64,000 bases of DNA, taken from a bacterium (Candidatus Blackallbacteria) CG13_big_fil_rev_8_21_14_2_50_49_14 (GTDB lineage: Bacteria; Cyanobacteriota; Sericytochromatia; UBA7694). Positions 33,784-43,381 of this stretch are shown in pieces (within the stretch, counting starts at the first letter, position 1; every line of letters starts with the position of its first letter). A program made the translations under genes and the position numbers. The notes below the pieces were generated by a model, which was not told where the DNA came from, made no database searches, and saw only the letters and a list, made by a program, of their open reading frames with translations. The stretch spans positions 22,238 through 86,237 of the forward strand of contig PFGG01000045.1 in assembly GCA_002783405.1 (NCBI GenBank), given 5' to 3'.

Positions 33784-35076
33784 TTAAAGCAGAGCGCGTG
33801 GGCCGTCAATCATGCCATTGCCAAACTGCTCATCAAAACCAGGCGCACCCAAGTCAATCGCAGTGCCCTCCAAACGGGTTTTGATCTGGGCGGGGGTCAG
33901 CTGGGGGTGACGGCTGCGAATCAAGCCGACCAAACCAGCCACAATCGGGGCCGCCATGGAGGTGCCATCCATAAAATCGTATTGGGTCTGATACCCTTCA
34001 TTTTGGGTCATATAGACAGAAGTCTGAGGCATGGTAGAAAGAATCTGAACGCCTGGAGCAACCACAGACACCCAAGAGCCAAAATTTGAAAAACCAGCCA
34101 ATTGGCGGGAATTGTCGACAGCGCCCACTGAAATCACACCGGGAATGGCTGCCGGATAGCGCAGTTCATTGGTGGATTCATTGCCTGCGGCCACCACCAC
34201 GGGCACATTGCGGGAAAAAGCATAGCGAACAGCCCGTTCGAGGGTAGGATCTGACTGAGGACCACCCAAACTCATATTAATCACCTGGGCGCCATGATCG
34301 ACAGCCCAGACAATGCCAATCGCAACATCGAAAGCATTGCCTGCCCCTTCGGCATCCAATGCTTTAACGGGCATCAGTTTACAACGGGGGCAGGTTCCAG
34401 AGACCCCTTCACGGTTATCACCCACAGCAGCGGCAATGCCTGAGGCATGGGTGCCATGGCCATTGTCATCCTGAGGAGGGGTTTGACCTTGAGAGAGCAC
34501 ATTGTAACCAGAGACAAGATTGGCACGCAGATCCGGGTGAGAAAGATCTGCGCCACTGTCAATCACCGCGATAATCACACGGGGATCGCCCAGGGAGAGA
34601 TCCCAGGCCTTGCCCATGCCGATAATCCCCAACCCCTTCTGTTCAGAAGAGCGGGGGTCGTTGACTGTAAATTTATTGGTATATACCGGGTTGGGCCCCG
34701 CATATTGCACATAAGGATCCTGTTTCAGAGAGTTCATCACCTGGGCAGTGGCCATGGCAGGATTCAATTGTTGGTAAAGCGCTTCGCCCATGGGCGAAAC
34801 TTTCAGCAGGCGCAGGCCATGGGCCTGAGCAAACTGTTGCAAAAGCGTGGGATGGGTGCGGGTTTTAAAACTGACAATGACTTGGCCTGGCACATACTGG
34901 GCACGGGCAGCGCTCGCACGGTTGAGACGGGAGACAGCAGCAGTGGGAAGCGTATTGGAAGGCGCTGAAAGCGTCAATTCAGGAGCCATGCGGCCACAGG
35001 CCACCAGGCTGATTCCCGCCAAAGCGGCTGTCATCGTTTTTTTGAAGTTCTGCATGAGCTGTTTTTTCATTGTCAT
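33784..35076 (-). CDS. Subtilisin-like serine protease lipoprotein
   Basis: A 430-residue S8 protease. Lipoprotein signal with LAGISLVAC near residue 27. A prodomain-like segment (YVPGQVIVSFKTR, about 60-135) precedes the catalytic domain. The triad is complete: Asp in VIDSGADLSHPDL, His in NGHGTHASGIAAAVG, Ser in DGTSMAAPIVAGL. The CPRC in the middle may form a disulfide or bind metal. It probably degrades proteins outside the inner membrane. A second S8 gene lies 91 bp upstream in the same direction. Confidence 0.9.
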   Translation of the reverse strand: MTMKKQLMQNFKKTMTAALAGISLVACGRMAPELTLSAPSNTLPTAAVSRLNRASAARAQYVPGQVIVSFKTRTHPTLLQQFAQAHGLRLLKVSPMGEALYQQLNPAMATAQVMNSLKQDPYVQYAGPNPVYTNKFTVNDPRSSEQKGLGIIGMGKAWDLSLGDPRVIIAVIDSGADLSHPDLRANLVSGYNVLSQGQTPPQDDNGHGTHASGIAAAVGDNREGVSGTCPRCKLMPVKALDAEGAGNAFDVAIGIVWAVDHGAQVINMSLGGPQSDPTLERAVRYAFSRNVPVVVAAGNESTNELRYPAAIPGVISVGAVDNSRQLAGFSNFGSWVSVVAPGVQILSTMPQTSVYMTQNEGYQTQYDFMDGTSMAAPIVAGLVGLIRSRHPQLTPAQIKTRLEGTAIDLGAPGFDEQFGNGMIDGPRALL

Positions 35077-35167
35077 CTTATTCTCTCTTCACGCCAGTGC
35101 TTATGCAAAGATTATAGCCTGAAAAGCGCTAAAACTTTCGAACCCTTAAAAAGAATATTACTATTTC

Positions 35168-36613
35168 TTATCTTCGAGATAAAGAACGGGAGGCACGTAA
35201 AGCACTTAAAGCGGCAGAAGGGGCTGCAGGATCCGCAGGAGGCTGCGCTGGATTCATGCCTGCAGCCAGGGCTTGAAGAGAGGCATCAATCTGAATGCGC
35301 CCCGAACCGAAGAGACGGGCATCGCCAACCGGCTTCGCAGTCCGGGTTATCAATTCTTTGACCTGTTCTGCTTTTAAGCCAGGATTCATGCTTAAAAGCA
35401 AAGCGGCCTGAGCTGTTACAATCGGACAGGCCATCGAGGTACCGCTCATGGCAGAGTAAAATACATCAATACCATTCTGTGACATGGCATTGGTCAAATA
35501 GGTCGGCGTGGTCGACATAATATCGACACCAGGGGCCATGACATCAATCCGCTCATCGTGGTTGGTGAAATCCGCGAGCCAGTCTTTGCTATCGGTTGCG
35601 CCCACCGCCAGAACACCGGGAAGATTGGCAGGGAAACCGGTATGGGTAAAAGAGTTTCCAGCAGCCGCTACAATCAAAACTCCCTTAGACTGCGCATATT
35701 CAATCGCAAGTTGAATCGGCTTGCTTTGATCGCCCCCCCCTAAACTGAGATTGATCACCCGCGCCCCTTTGTCAGTGGCATAGGTAATTCCTTGGGCAAT
35801 CGCAAAAGCTGAACCCCAGCCTTCCTGGTTCAAGGCTTTGATATTCAAAACCTTAACCATCGGCGCAATCCCAGCCACACCGGTCTGGTTATCTGCTAAA
35901 GCAGCGATGATACCCGCTACATGGGTGCCATGGCCCAACTGGTCGAGGGGATCATCATCAACCGTATCGGGAGAGCCGATGCCATTGGGGCCAGAAACAT
36001 CTTCGGCCATGAAGTCCATGCCATTGATAATTTGTCCTTTCAAATCAGGGTGACGGTAATCTACCCCGCTATCGACCACAGCCACCAGGATTTCCTGTTT
36101 ACTGCGCATCAGCCCCCACGCTTGGGGAATTCCGATTTTGGGCAAAGCCCACTGCAAAGGATAAAAGGCATCAGAAAGAGGAGCTGCTGCAGTCGACTGT
36201 CTGAAAACAGGAACCTGAGGAGCAGCCAAGGCAGTATAGCGTGGGTTACGGGCGACACTTGCCACTTCAGGAAGGCTTTTCAATTTTGAAACCGCTTGAT
36301 CACTCTGGGCCTGAGACTGAAATTTCAAAAGCGCGAATTTGTCTCCTTGAATGGTCAGAGGCTGGGCATGGGTTAAACCGGGCAGAACAGGAGTCTGTTG
36401 GGCTTGGGTGGCAAAACCACTGCGGTACTCGACCACTACTTCAGCGGGAAGAAATGGAGACTGCTTTTTCGTGACCCACTTGGCCTGAACACGGGCAGGG
36501 GCAACCTGACGGGTCGGAATCGCAGACAAAGGCGCTTGAAGACCGGAAGAACAGGCTGTCAAAACCAGAAAAGAAGCTGAAATGGTTGAAGCTGAAAAAA
36601 GCTTTGATTTCAT
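35168..36613 (-). CDS. Subtilisin-like serine protease lipoprotein
   Basis: A 481-residue S8 protease. Lipoprotein signal SFLVLTAC (cysteine about 21), an N-terminal inhibitor-like prodomain (about 55-110), then the complete triad: VVDSGVDYRHPDL, QLGHGTHVAGIIAALAD and SGTSMACPIVTAQAA. The C-terminus is a short Ala/Pro/Ser-rich tail ending in Arg. It is related to the adjacent S8 gene but clearly diverged, so an old duplication. It is divergent from the pseudopilin operon, with a 239-bp shared upstream region. Confidence 0.9.
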   Translation of the reverse strand: MKSKLFSASTISASFLVLTACSSGLQAPLSAIPTRQVAPARVQAKWVTKKQSPFLPAEVVVEYRSGFATQAQQTPVLPGLTHAQPLTIQGDKFALLKFQSQAQSDQAVSKLKSLPEVASVARNPRYTALAAPQVPVFRQSTAAAPLSDAFYPLQWALPKIGIPQAWGLMRSKQEILVAVVDSGVDYRHPDLKGQIINGMDFMAEDVSGPNGIGSPDTVDDDPLDQLGHGTHVAGIIAALADNQTGVAGIAPMVKVLNIKALNQEGWGSAFAIAQGITYATDKGARVINLSLGGGDQSKPIQLAIEYAQSKGVLIVAAAGNSFTHTGFPANLPGVLAVGATDSKDWLADFTNHDERIDVMAPGVDIMSTTPTYLTNAMSQNGIDVFYSAMSGTSMACPIVTAQAALLLSMNPGLKAEQVKELITRTAKPVGDARLFGSGRIQIDASLQALAAGMNPAQPPADPAAPSAALSALRASRSLSRR

Positions 36614-36755
36614 AAAAAGAAGACTCCGACTACGCTTTTGATAAAAATCATATCGGAAAAAAAACCAAAGAGATTGCTTAGACTAAACAAAACTTAGAAA
36701 AAAGTTAGTCATTACTTAATAACTTAATATTTTGTAATATTTATCAGAGACCCAA

Positions 36756-36784
36756 TTGACTTGCAAACTATTAATTGTTAAGAT
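36756..36784 (+). promoter_or_regulatory. Sigma70-type promoter of the pseudopilin operon
   Basis: TTGACT, a 17-base spacer, then TAAGAT with TG one base upstream (extended minus-10). The expected transcript start near 36791 leaves about a 60-base leader before the ATG at 36853. The surrounding 36614-36852 gap is AT-rich and holds nothing else recognisable. Confidence 0.6.
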
Positions 36785-36852
36785 TTGTATATCAGGTAAA
36801 GTTAAGTTTTGTAAACAAAAATTTAGTTTTACAAAGGGAGAGGAACAAGGAA

Positions 36853-38610
36853 ATGAAAAACAGTGTGATTCGCAAAAGACAAAAAGGTTTAACTTTGATT
36901 GAAATGCTGACCGCCACGAGCATTCTCATGACAGTCAGTTTGGGCATGGCAACATTTATCCCTGCCAGTTTTAAGAACAATGATCGCAACAAACGTCAAA
37001 TCGTCAGCACCCAGATCATTAACCAGGTCATGGAAGAAATCAACCGCCAGGAATTTAATACCATCAATGCAGGTACAGAACCCGAAAGGGCTCAGAATGA
37101 ACCCCTGATTACCGTTCTGGATACCCGAGGCAATGATGTAAGTATAGACACCACAGTTTCACCGCCCCTGGTCACAGGCAATACCATCAGCATGGGTGAC
37201 AGCTCAAACCCTTTGACCTATCCGCGCCTGATCAGCATGAACAACGTCAACTACCGTGTCGATCTGCTGGTTCAAAAAGGACCTTTTGATCAAATTGCAA
37301 GTCTTTCACCAGCCCAAAGCGATAACAAACTTTCAGATTTTCTGGTGCCTCCCGCCCTGGCCGGCAACAATGCGAGTCTCTCAATCCAAATGACGCCATC
37401 CACGGCTATCGGTTATAAAAATACCACTCCCTTCCAATTCAGCAGCAGTTGCTCAGGTTGCCCTCCCGAAAGATTCCGTCAATACAATTGGAATTTTGGC
37501 GTCGGCGAAGGCAATAATTCTGGAGATGCGGCCCCAGTCAAAACCTTCAGTGTCCCAGGCAGCAACAAAGAAGTCTTTCTCACGATTACAGACACAAGAG
37601 ACCCCAGTTGGGCCGTCAGCACCCGCAGATATCTCACCATCAAAGAATCGGCTGTTACGGTAGAAGTTATTCCCAATGCGCCAGAAACCGGAGAAACCGT
37701 CACGTTCAGAGCCACCTGCAGTACAGACAACAATATGGATTGCGGCAGCAGCCCTCAGTTTGTCTGGACCTTTGGAGATGGACAATCCCAAACCGGCCAA
37801 ACCGTGACCCACGTCTATCAGGAATCGGGAAACTATACCCCCGCAGTGACAGTGACAGGGGGAGCAGATCCCACAGCCAGTCAACCCATCAGCGTCTCTC
37901 CGGCAGGCGGTCGCCAGGCAATTATCAATCTCAATCCAGGAAGCACAGGGATCGCAGGGCCCTTAGATAATTCGGAAACCACAAATTTTCAATTTGAAAC
38001 CACCAGCCGACATCTGGCAGATACTGGTGCCAGCGCAGTAGTTTACAAACTCAATTTTGGCGATGGAAGTCCAGAAGTGGAATTGAGAGACGAAAACCCC
38101 AATGATAGCAGCTTTCCCTCCAGCAACCACCGCTATCTGTTGGGAGGAGACTATAAGGTCAGCATGACAGCCACCCCCGTCGGCGGCACAGATACCAGTC
38201 CAGTCATAACCAGCACCACCGTTCACGCCCAATCCAAAGTCGAAATTCTGACCTCAACCACCACCGTCAATGTCGGTCAACAGATTCGCTTTGACACCAC
38301 TGCCTTGGGGACAGGTCAAAACCCTGCCTATAACTGGAGTTTTGGAGATGGTCAGAACCAAGTAAACTATGCAGGCATGAGCTACCATACCTTCGCTGAA
38401 CCCGGTCTTTATGACGTAAGCGTTCAGGTAGAAGGGGGCACACGGCCTTCTGCAGTCAAACAGATCCAGGTGGTCACCATAAACGGCACAGGCCATGATC
38501 AAGCCGAAATGAAAAAAATAACGGTCTTTATCTCACCCTGGACAGGCAAAGGGAATCAGCAAAAAATCAATACCAGCTCCGTCTTTTTTCTGGGCCAAGC
38601 GAAACGATAA
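36853..38610 (+). CDS. Pseudopilin-like protein with inserted PKD domains
   Basis: A 585-residue protein. The ATG at 36853 is chosen over 36775 because it gives a canonical prepilin leader: short basic stretch, then KG cleaved before LTLIEML with Glu at +5, and a hydrophobic helix (13-35). About 36-150 resemble the start of a minor pilin beta-sheet (NYRVDLLVQ). About 180-545 contain PKD-like repeats: YNWNFGVG (degenerate), FVWTFGDGQ, YKLNFGDGS and YNWSFGDGQ, each ending near HVY or HTF. The tail KKITVFISPWTG resembles a closing pilin strand. PKD modules typically mediate binding at surfaces, so an adhesive pilus-tip role is inferred. It is first of three coordinated genes. Confidence 0.8.
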   Translation: MKNSVIRKRQKGLTLIEMLTATSILMTVSLGMATFIPASFKNNDRNKRQIVSTQIINQVMEEINRQEFNTINAGTEPERAQNEPLITVLDTRGNDVSIDTTVSPPLVTGNTISMGDSSNPLTYPRLISMNNVNYRVDLLVQKGPFDQIASLSPAQSDNKLSDFLVPPALAGNNASLSIQMTPSTAIGYKNTTPFQFSSSCSGCPPERFRQYNWNFGVGEGNNSGDAAPVKTFSVPGSNKEVFLTITDTRDPSWAVSTRRYLTIKESAVTVEVIPNAPETGETVTFRATCSTDNNMDCGSSPQFVWTFGDGQSQTGQTVTHVYQESGNYTPAVTVTGGADPTASQPISVSPAGGRQAIINLNPGSTGIAGPLDNSETTNFQFETTSRHLADTGASAVVYKLNFGDGSPEVELRDENPNDSSFPSSNHRYLLGGDYKVSMTATPVGGTDTSPVITSTTVHAQSKVEILTSTTTVNVGQQIRFDTTALGTGQNPAYNWSFGDGQNQVNYAGMSYHTFAEPGLYDVSVQVEGGTRPSAVKQIQVVTINGTGHDQAEMKKITVFISPWTGKGNQQKINTSSVFFLGQAKR

Positions 38611-38621
38611 GGGGAAAAACA

Positions 38622-39281
38622 ATGAAATCACAAAAAGGCTTTACCTTAACAGAATTACTCGTCAGTATTACCTTACTGGCAGGATTGACAGGGTTGGGTT
38701 TAAGACTCTACCTGCAATCAGAACAGGCGCTTAAAATCGCAGAATCTGAAGCCAATATGCAACAAAGTGCGCGCATCGCCATTACCAAAATTGCCGAAGA
38801 GCTGCGCCAGGCCTCAGATTATTTTGAAGTTCCCTTCGACGGATTGCCCCAAGCGAAAGAGATCCTGTTTATCCGCCCTGTTCACGATCATAATTCAGGA
38901 CAGGTCAGTGGCAATATCCTGGTCAGGTATTGGTTTCACCAGAACACGGAAGGCGTTTATTCGCTCTTAAGAGCGGAAAAAAATCATGGCAGTGAAACCC
39001 ACTTAAATACAAGCGATGGGGAATTTGAACCCGATCCAGAAAAAGCAAGCGATCGCGAAAGCTTTAAAATCACCCCCCTGATTCGGGAAGCAACGGTGAT
39101 CGAGCCCGGAAAACAATCCTATTTTCAACAAAACAGAAGCCAGCTCAATCTGGTCACCCTGCGTCTCGTCACCGCGACCTATGGCTATGTACGGAATCCA
39201 CAGAGCGCACAGACCAAATTGGAAGTCAAAAGACGGTTTCGTTTGGATACCACCCTTGATGCCCGCAATCTGAATCTTTAA
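38622..39281 (+). CDS. Prepilin-like protein (PilW/GspJ type)
   Basis: A 219-residue protein with a textbook prepilin leader (MKSQKG, then FTLTELLVSITLLAG) and a helix continuing to about residue 35. The body has mixed strands and helices (ARIAITKIAEELRQASDYF), like minor pilins or pseudopilins at the tip of type IV or type II machines. It lies 11 bp after the PKD-pilin gene. The peptidase and assembly ATPase are not in this window. Confidence 0.8.
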   Translation: MKSQKGFTLTELLVSITLLAGLTGLGLRLYLQSEQALKIAESEANMQQSARIAITKIAEELRQASDYFEVPFDGLPQAKEILFIRPVHDHNSGQVSGNILVRYWFHQNTEGVYSLLRAEKNHGSETHLNTSDGEFEPDPEKASDRESFKITPLIREATVIEPGKQSYFQQNRSQLNLVTLRLVTATYGYVRNPQSAQTKLEVKRRFRLDTTLDARNLNL

Positions 39282-39290
39282 GAGGTCACT

Positions 39291-40808
39291 ATGCAAAGAA
39301 AAATAAAACCCCAAAAAGGAAGCGCACTCTTGCCCGTCATGATCCTGGTGGTGGTCATGAGTGCTTTGATGGGAGCCATGGCCATGAAAATTACAGGGCA
39401 TGTCAAAGTCAATCAACGCACCGTTTTATCTGAAAAGGCATTGATGATTGCCGAAGCCGGAATTCAAAGAGCCTTGACCGGACTCACCTGGCAAAATGAC
39501 AATATGAGCTGGGAACTCAAAGACCTGACCCAAAGACCCGCAAACGCGCCCGAAAGTTTCTGGCTGTGGAAATGGCAAACCGTTAAAGACAGCAAGGGGC
39601 TCCCCATTGGACGCTATTGGCTGGAAATTCTGCCAGCGGAAAGTAACCGTCGCCTCATGCGCATCAAAGCCATCGGACAAATCTTTGCTGACAGACAAGG
39701 CGGCACTTCAGGCCGAGAGGTTCAACGAACCCTGGGCGTAGAATTCAGACAAGTCAGCCTGGGAGATTTTGCAATCGCCAGCAACCACCAGCTCGGAGGC
39801 ACCCGAATCAATGGGGGAGCACGTATTCATGGAGGCATTTTTACAGCCGGAAAACTCCATCTTGATGCTTCTTCAACAGGAATTTACAACGATTATACGG
39901 ATTTAAATGACAATCAGAATTTTCAGGGCTATAGCTTACCCGTCACCCCCCCTGAAGCTGAAGTCTTTGTTTACAAAGACCCCCTTTCAGCAGATATGGA
40001 AAATGGCGTGGTCAAACTGGCTGCACAAGCAGATTTGGGAACTTCAGCCAATCCAATGCAAGCCATCCATGTCCAAGAAAATAGCAATATCATCGACCCA
40101 GGAACAGGCATGACAGGAACCGCAGGAGACGGGATTATTGGACAGGGCCAGGAAAAAGCCAAAGGTAAAAAAGATCATACCCTTCCCAGCGTCAGTTTTC
40201 CCGATGCCTCTGTGAACAGCAGCTTTATGAACGCCCGCAAAAATGAAGCACAAAACAATGGCAATGCCATTTATACAGGCGACCTGGTACTCGGAAACTC
40301 AGATTTCAGTCTCGGCAGTGGGCCCGCACTGAGCTACAACGCCAGTACCCATGAATTGGTACTCCAGGGTACTGTCTATATCATCGGCAATCTGAGCATA
40401 CCCCAAAGCGTTAGTTATACAGGCAAAGGCGCACTGTTTGTAGAAGGCAATGTTCAAGCGCCTGAGGGTCTTGAACCCAAAGATTCAAGTAATTTCCCAA
40501 ATACAGAAGCCCTCGGACTGGTTTGCAGCGGCAATATGGAATTGGGAAGAAATTCAGGTGATAGCAGTCGCTATGCAGGTTTCTTCTTCGGCAATCAATC
40601 TATCACGGTTCAAAAAGCCAAAATTTATGGAAATATCTTTGGCAATACCGTCAATCTCCCGACAACCGGCACCCGCCCAGATATTTATGTTCACCCTGAT
40701 TTGATGGGCTCAATTGGGGTGGCCCTGCCAGATTTTAGCAAAGCCGAAATCTTACGCAATAAATGGTGGGAAATGAAAGGACGCCTGGGCTTAAAAAGCC
40801 CAGACTAA
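39291..40808 (+). CDS. PilX/GspK-like minor pilin-related protein
   Basis: A 505-residue protein. The N-terminus KGSALLPVMILVVVMSALMG lacks the +5 Glu of ordinary pilins, as in the GspK/PilX group, whose members cap pseudopilus tips. SEKALMIAEAGIQRAL continues the helix. The large C-terminal part is rich in Gly, Asn and short strands, with RINGGARIHGGIF and a later FVEGNV and VCSGNMEL, which look like repeating beta-turns of an extended adhesin. It ends the operon and is followed by a very long hairpin. Confidence 0.7.
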   Translation: MQRKIKPQKGSALLPVMILVVVMSALMGAMAMKITGHVKVNQRTVLSEKALMIAEAGIQRALTGLTWQNDNMSWELKDLTQRPANAPESFWLWKWQTVKDSKGLPIGRYWLEILPAESNRRLMRIKAIGQIFADRQGGTSGREVQRTLGVEFRQVSLGDFAIASNHQLGGTRINGGARIHGGIFTAGKLHLDASSTGIYNDYTDLNDNQNFQGYSLPVTPPEAEVFVYKDPLSADMENGVVKLAAQADLGTSANPMQAIHVQENSNIIDPGTGMTGTAGDGIIGQGQEKAKGKKDHTLPSVSFPDASVNSSFMNARKNEAQNNGNAIYTGDLVLGNSDFSLGSGPALSYNASTHELVLQGTVYIIGNLSIPQSVSYTGKGALFVEGNVQAPEGLEPKDSSNFPNTEALGLVCSGNMELGRNSGDSSRYAGFFFGNQSITVQKAKIYGNIFGNTVNLPTTGTRPDIYVHPDLMGSIGVALPDFSKAEILRNKWWEMKGRLGLKSPD

Positions 40809-41173
40809 AAGCCTGAGAACTGGCCAAAGGCCTGGAGCAAAGAGGGTTGAGAACCTCCTGCTCCAGGCCTTTGGCCTCACTATTTTCAGAAGTGGCAGCA
40901 AAAATACGGGCCTCGCTTATTTTTAGTTTCAATAACAAGATAAGCAGATGAATGCCCTCCATAAAATTCAAAAGCATTTCTAACATTTGCAAGCAAAACA
41001 AGCCCAAAATAGGCAGGCAAACGCTTGTCAGTAAGCAAAATCACAGATGAAAGCACAAAAGAAAGCCCACTCAATACAATACGCAGGGGAGAAAGCAGAA
41101 GGAACCCGTAGAGCAGGCCTGGCTTTCTGGTAAACTGGGTATCTGAAACAAACTGGATTCCATGGAGCAAGCC
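40809..41173. other. 365-bp gap with a long hairpin
   Basis: Between the pseudopilin operon and the GTPase gene. It holds the hairpin at 40822-40876. From about 41100 down to 40886 the minus strand is open and would encode an unrecognised hydrophobic peptide with no convincing start or ribosome-binding site, so no gene is called. No strong promoter was recognised for the GTPase. Confidence 0.5.
40822..40876. terminator. Very long hairpin, probable bidirectional terminator
   Basis: A perfect 18-bp stem (GGCCAAAGGCCTGGAGCA and its complement), with an inner partial stem of about 8 bp closing on GAG. It is 13 bp beyond the last pseudopilin gene. There is no run of T after either arm, so termination would be atypical. 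Confidence 0.55.
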
Positions 41174-43381
41174 ATGTCTACGACCCTGGCCCAATACACA
41201 GAGGCCCTGACTGAGAAACTCAAAACGGTAATTGCCGCCTTTAAAAAGAAAGAAAATGATCCCCAATTAGAAACCCTGTTTGCAAAATGGGAAAAACAAC
41301 TGGCAGAAATGCAAGCCAGCGCAGCCGAAGGAGAAACCGTTTCAGTCGCATTGCTGGGGGGAACAGGCGCAGGCAAAAGCACCTTGATCAATACCTTGCT
41401 CGGCGAAGACTTATTGCCCACCCACAGTTTTCGCACCTGTACTTCGGCAGCGGTTGAAATCAGCTATGCTCCCACCAAGCTAATCGCCGTACAGTTGGAG
41501 TTTATCAGCCCAGAAAGTTGGGAAGCCGAAAAGCAAGCGTTTTTGGATGAAATCAAAGAATCCCGTGAGAGCGGTCAAAACCTGCTGGGTCAACAGGATT
41601 TTATCTACAAAGCCTGGAGCTTGTATAAACCCCAGGAAGGGCCGCCCCCACTGCCCTTTCCCTTGGACGAGATGATCCGCCTGCTTGAAAAACCCCTGCC
41701 TGAAAACCTGCAAAAATATCTCAACGAGGGCATTCATCTCAGTCGCTACCGCAGTGCTGAACAACTCAAGCAGGAACTCACAGCGATTCTTACCGCACAA
41801 GGGCAGATCTGGCCCTTGCTGAAACGGGTACAAATCAGGGGCCCCTTTGAAATTCTCAAAGGGGGGCTGCAATTGGTGGACTTACCAGGTTTAAATGATC
41901 CCAATCCCGCACGGGAACAGATTACACGGGCCTATCTTAAGCAGGCCGGGTTTATCTGGTTGGCCTTTAACCTGACCCGCGGGCTGACCCGCGATGTGAT
42001 GGAATTGCTCAAAGACCGTGGCTTTCTGACCCAGGTGATCATGGACGGCACCCTCAGCGCACTGGCATTTATTGGCACCCGTGCGGATGAATTTATCCCT
42101 GAACTCGAAAAACAACAATTGGGCTTGCCCGCCGAAGCAAGTCTGGAACAAGTACTCAGTGCCAGACAGGAACAGATTCAAGCCCGGATTCGGGAACAAC
42201 TGAGTGAATTGACCCTGTGGTTCAGCCACCGCTATCGGGTACAAAGCCAAATCGGCGACGTACTCCAGTTGATCGGCCAAACCCTTGAGCACTCACCTGT
42301 CTTTGTGGTTTCTGCGCTCGAAGAACAGCGCCTGCGGGGCTGGCGAGAAGGCCAGGGCTTGCTTGAAAATCAGGCGCAAACCGGAATCGCACCTTTGCAA
42401 AACTATATGGAAGAAATTGTCAGCAACCAAGGTTTGCAGGCGCGAAAAAAACTGATCCGCAGTCAATGCCAACAGATGAACCAGGAAATCAAACGGCTCT
42501 TGCAGGGCTTAAAAGGGCGCAAGAGCTTGCAAAGTGTCGCCGAAATTCACACACAGGGCCTTGAAAACGCCTTCGGGCAGGCCCGTCAGACCCTGGAGAC
42601 CGGTTTGCAACAAATTCGTGAAAAATTAGAAAAACGCCAGGCCGAGGCAAAAACGATTCTACTGGGCCATTTTTCAAATTATCTGCAGGAAAGCAAACAG
42701 GAATTGCCAGAACTGATCAGCACCTGGGGCAGTCATTCCTGGCAAATTTTGCAAAGAACCGTGCGCAATCAAGGCTTTTACACCAGCCCCTCCACAGGCA
42801 GCCAACTGAATTTGCCCCAAGAACTTGGCGATTTTGTACTCGGCGGACTGGCCCCGGTCTGGAACGCCTATTTTATTCAGAATATTGAAACAGAGCCCGA
42901 TCTTTTGCTCAATCAACTGCTCGAGCTGCTCAAACACTTTGCTGAAAGTTTTCAGAACCTGCCCCAAAGTGATGAAGCCCTGCTCACAGAAGTAAAACAA
43001 AGGCTGGCAGAAATCAACCGCTCCTGCTCAGAAATATTAAGTGAACAGGCGCTTCAGACAGGCCTGCGCTTGCAGGAAGATCTGAAACAAAGCCGAAGAA
43101 AACTCGCAGAACTGCTCTTAAATCAAACCGAAAAAGAGCTGAAAGCAGCCTGTGCTCTGGCCAAAGAACATACGGGAGCAGGGCTCAAGCAACAGATTTT
43201 GAGCACCCTGCAAAACCATCTGGAAGCAGGTTGGGAAAGCCTCGAACACGAATCCAATCAAGAAATCGCGAAGCAATTGGAGACGCTGACGCATCATTTG
43301 CAGCTCTATCTCGAGATCATGAGTGCCGTGCTGAGAGAAAATGCCCAGATGATCAGCACACTGCTGCCCAAGCAAGCGTGA
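41174..43381 (+). CDS. Dynamin-like GTPase
   Basis: A 735-residue large GTPase. G1 is GGTGAGKSTLIN (62-73), G3 is VDLPGLND (about 235) and G4 looks like GTRAD (about 300). After the GTPase domain come long glutamine- and glutamate-rich helices (about 330-735) typical of bacterial dynamin-like proteins, which remodel membranes. No membrane segment is obvious. ATG at 41174 is preferred to one at 41162 because GGAG lies 5 bases upstream of it. The stop overlaps the SbcD start (GTGA). Confidence 0.75.
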   Translation: MSTTLAQYTEALTEKLKTVIAAFKKKENDPQLETLFAKWEKQLAEMQASAAEGETVSVALLGGTGAGKSTLINTLLGEDLLPTHSFRTCTSAAVEISYAPTKLIAVQLEFISPESWEAEKQAFLDEIKESRESGQNLLGQQDFIYKAWSLYKPQEGPPPLPFPLDEMIRLLEKPLPENLQKYLNEGIHLSRYRSAEQLKQELTAILTAQGQIWPLLKRVQIRGPFEILKGGLQLVDLPGLNDPNPAREQITRAYLKQAGFIWLAFNLTRGLTRDVMELLKDRGFLTQVIMDGTLSALAFIGTRADEFIPELEKQQLGLPAEASLEQVLSARQEQIQARIREQLSELTLWFSHRYRVQSQIGDVLQLIGQTLEHSPVFVVSALEEQRLRGWREGQGLLENQAQTGIAPLQNYMEEIVSNQGLQARKKLIRSQCQQMNQEIKRLLQGLKGRKSLQSVAEIHTQGLENAFGQARQTLETGLQQIREKLEKRQAEAKTILLGHFSNYLQESKQELPELISTWGSHSWQILQRTVRNQGFYTSPSTGSQLNLPQELGDFVLGGLAPVWNAYFIQNIETEPDLLLNQLLELLKHFAESFQNLPQSDEALLTEVKQRLAEINRSCSEILSEQALQTGLRLQEDLKQSRRKLAELLLNQTEKELKAACALAKEHTGAGLKQQILSTLQNHLEAGWESLEHESNQEIAKQLETLTHHLQLYLEIMSAVLRENAQMISTLLPKQA

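Noticed and set aside
34447-34968. 173-codon plus-strand frame opposite an S8 protease
   Set aside because: Antisense to a complete catalytic triad; no ribosome-binding site or recognisable fold.
39040-39060. GCGATCGC, the HIP1 motif of many cyanobacteria
   Set aside because: Only an isolated occurrence was noticed, inside a coding region, so it gives no support for a cyanobacterial origin.
40886-41266. Minus-strand 126-codon hydrophobic frame
   Set aside because: Its only ATG is inside the GTPase gene and no ribosome-binding site is seen; kept only as a remark in the gap entry.
43231-43377. N-terminal extension of SbcD into the GTPase gene
   Set aside because: The family starts at the KILHFADLH strand, and a GTG there overlaps the preceding stop.
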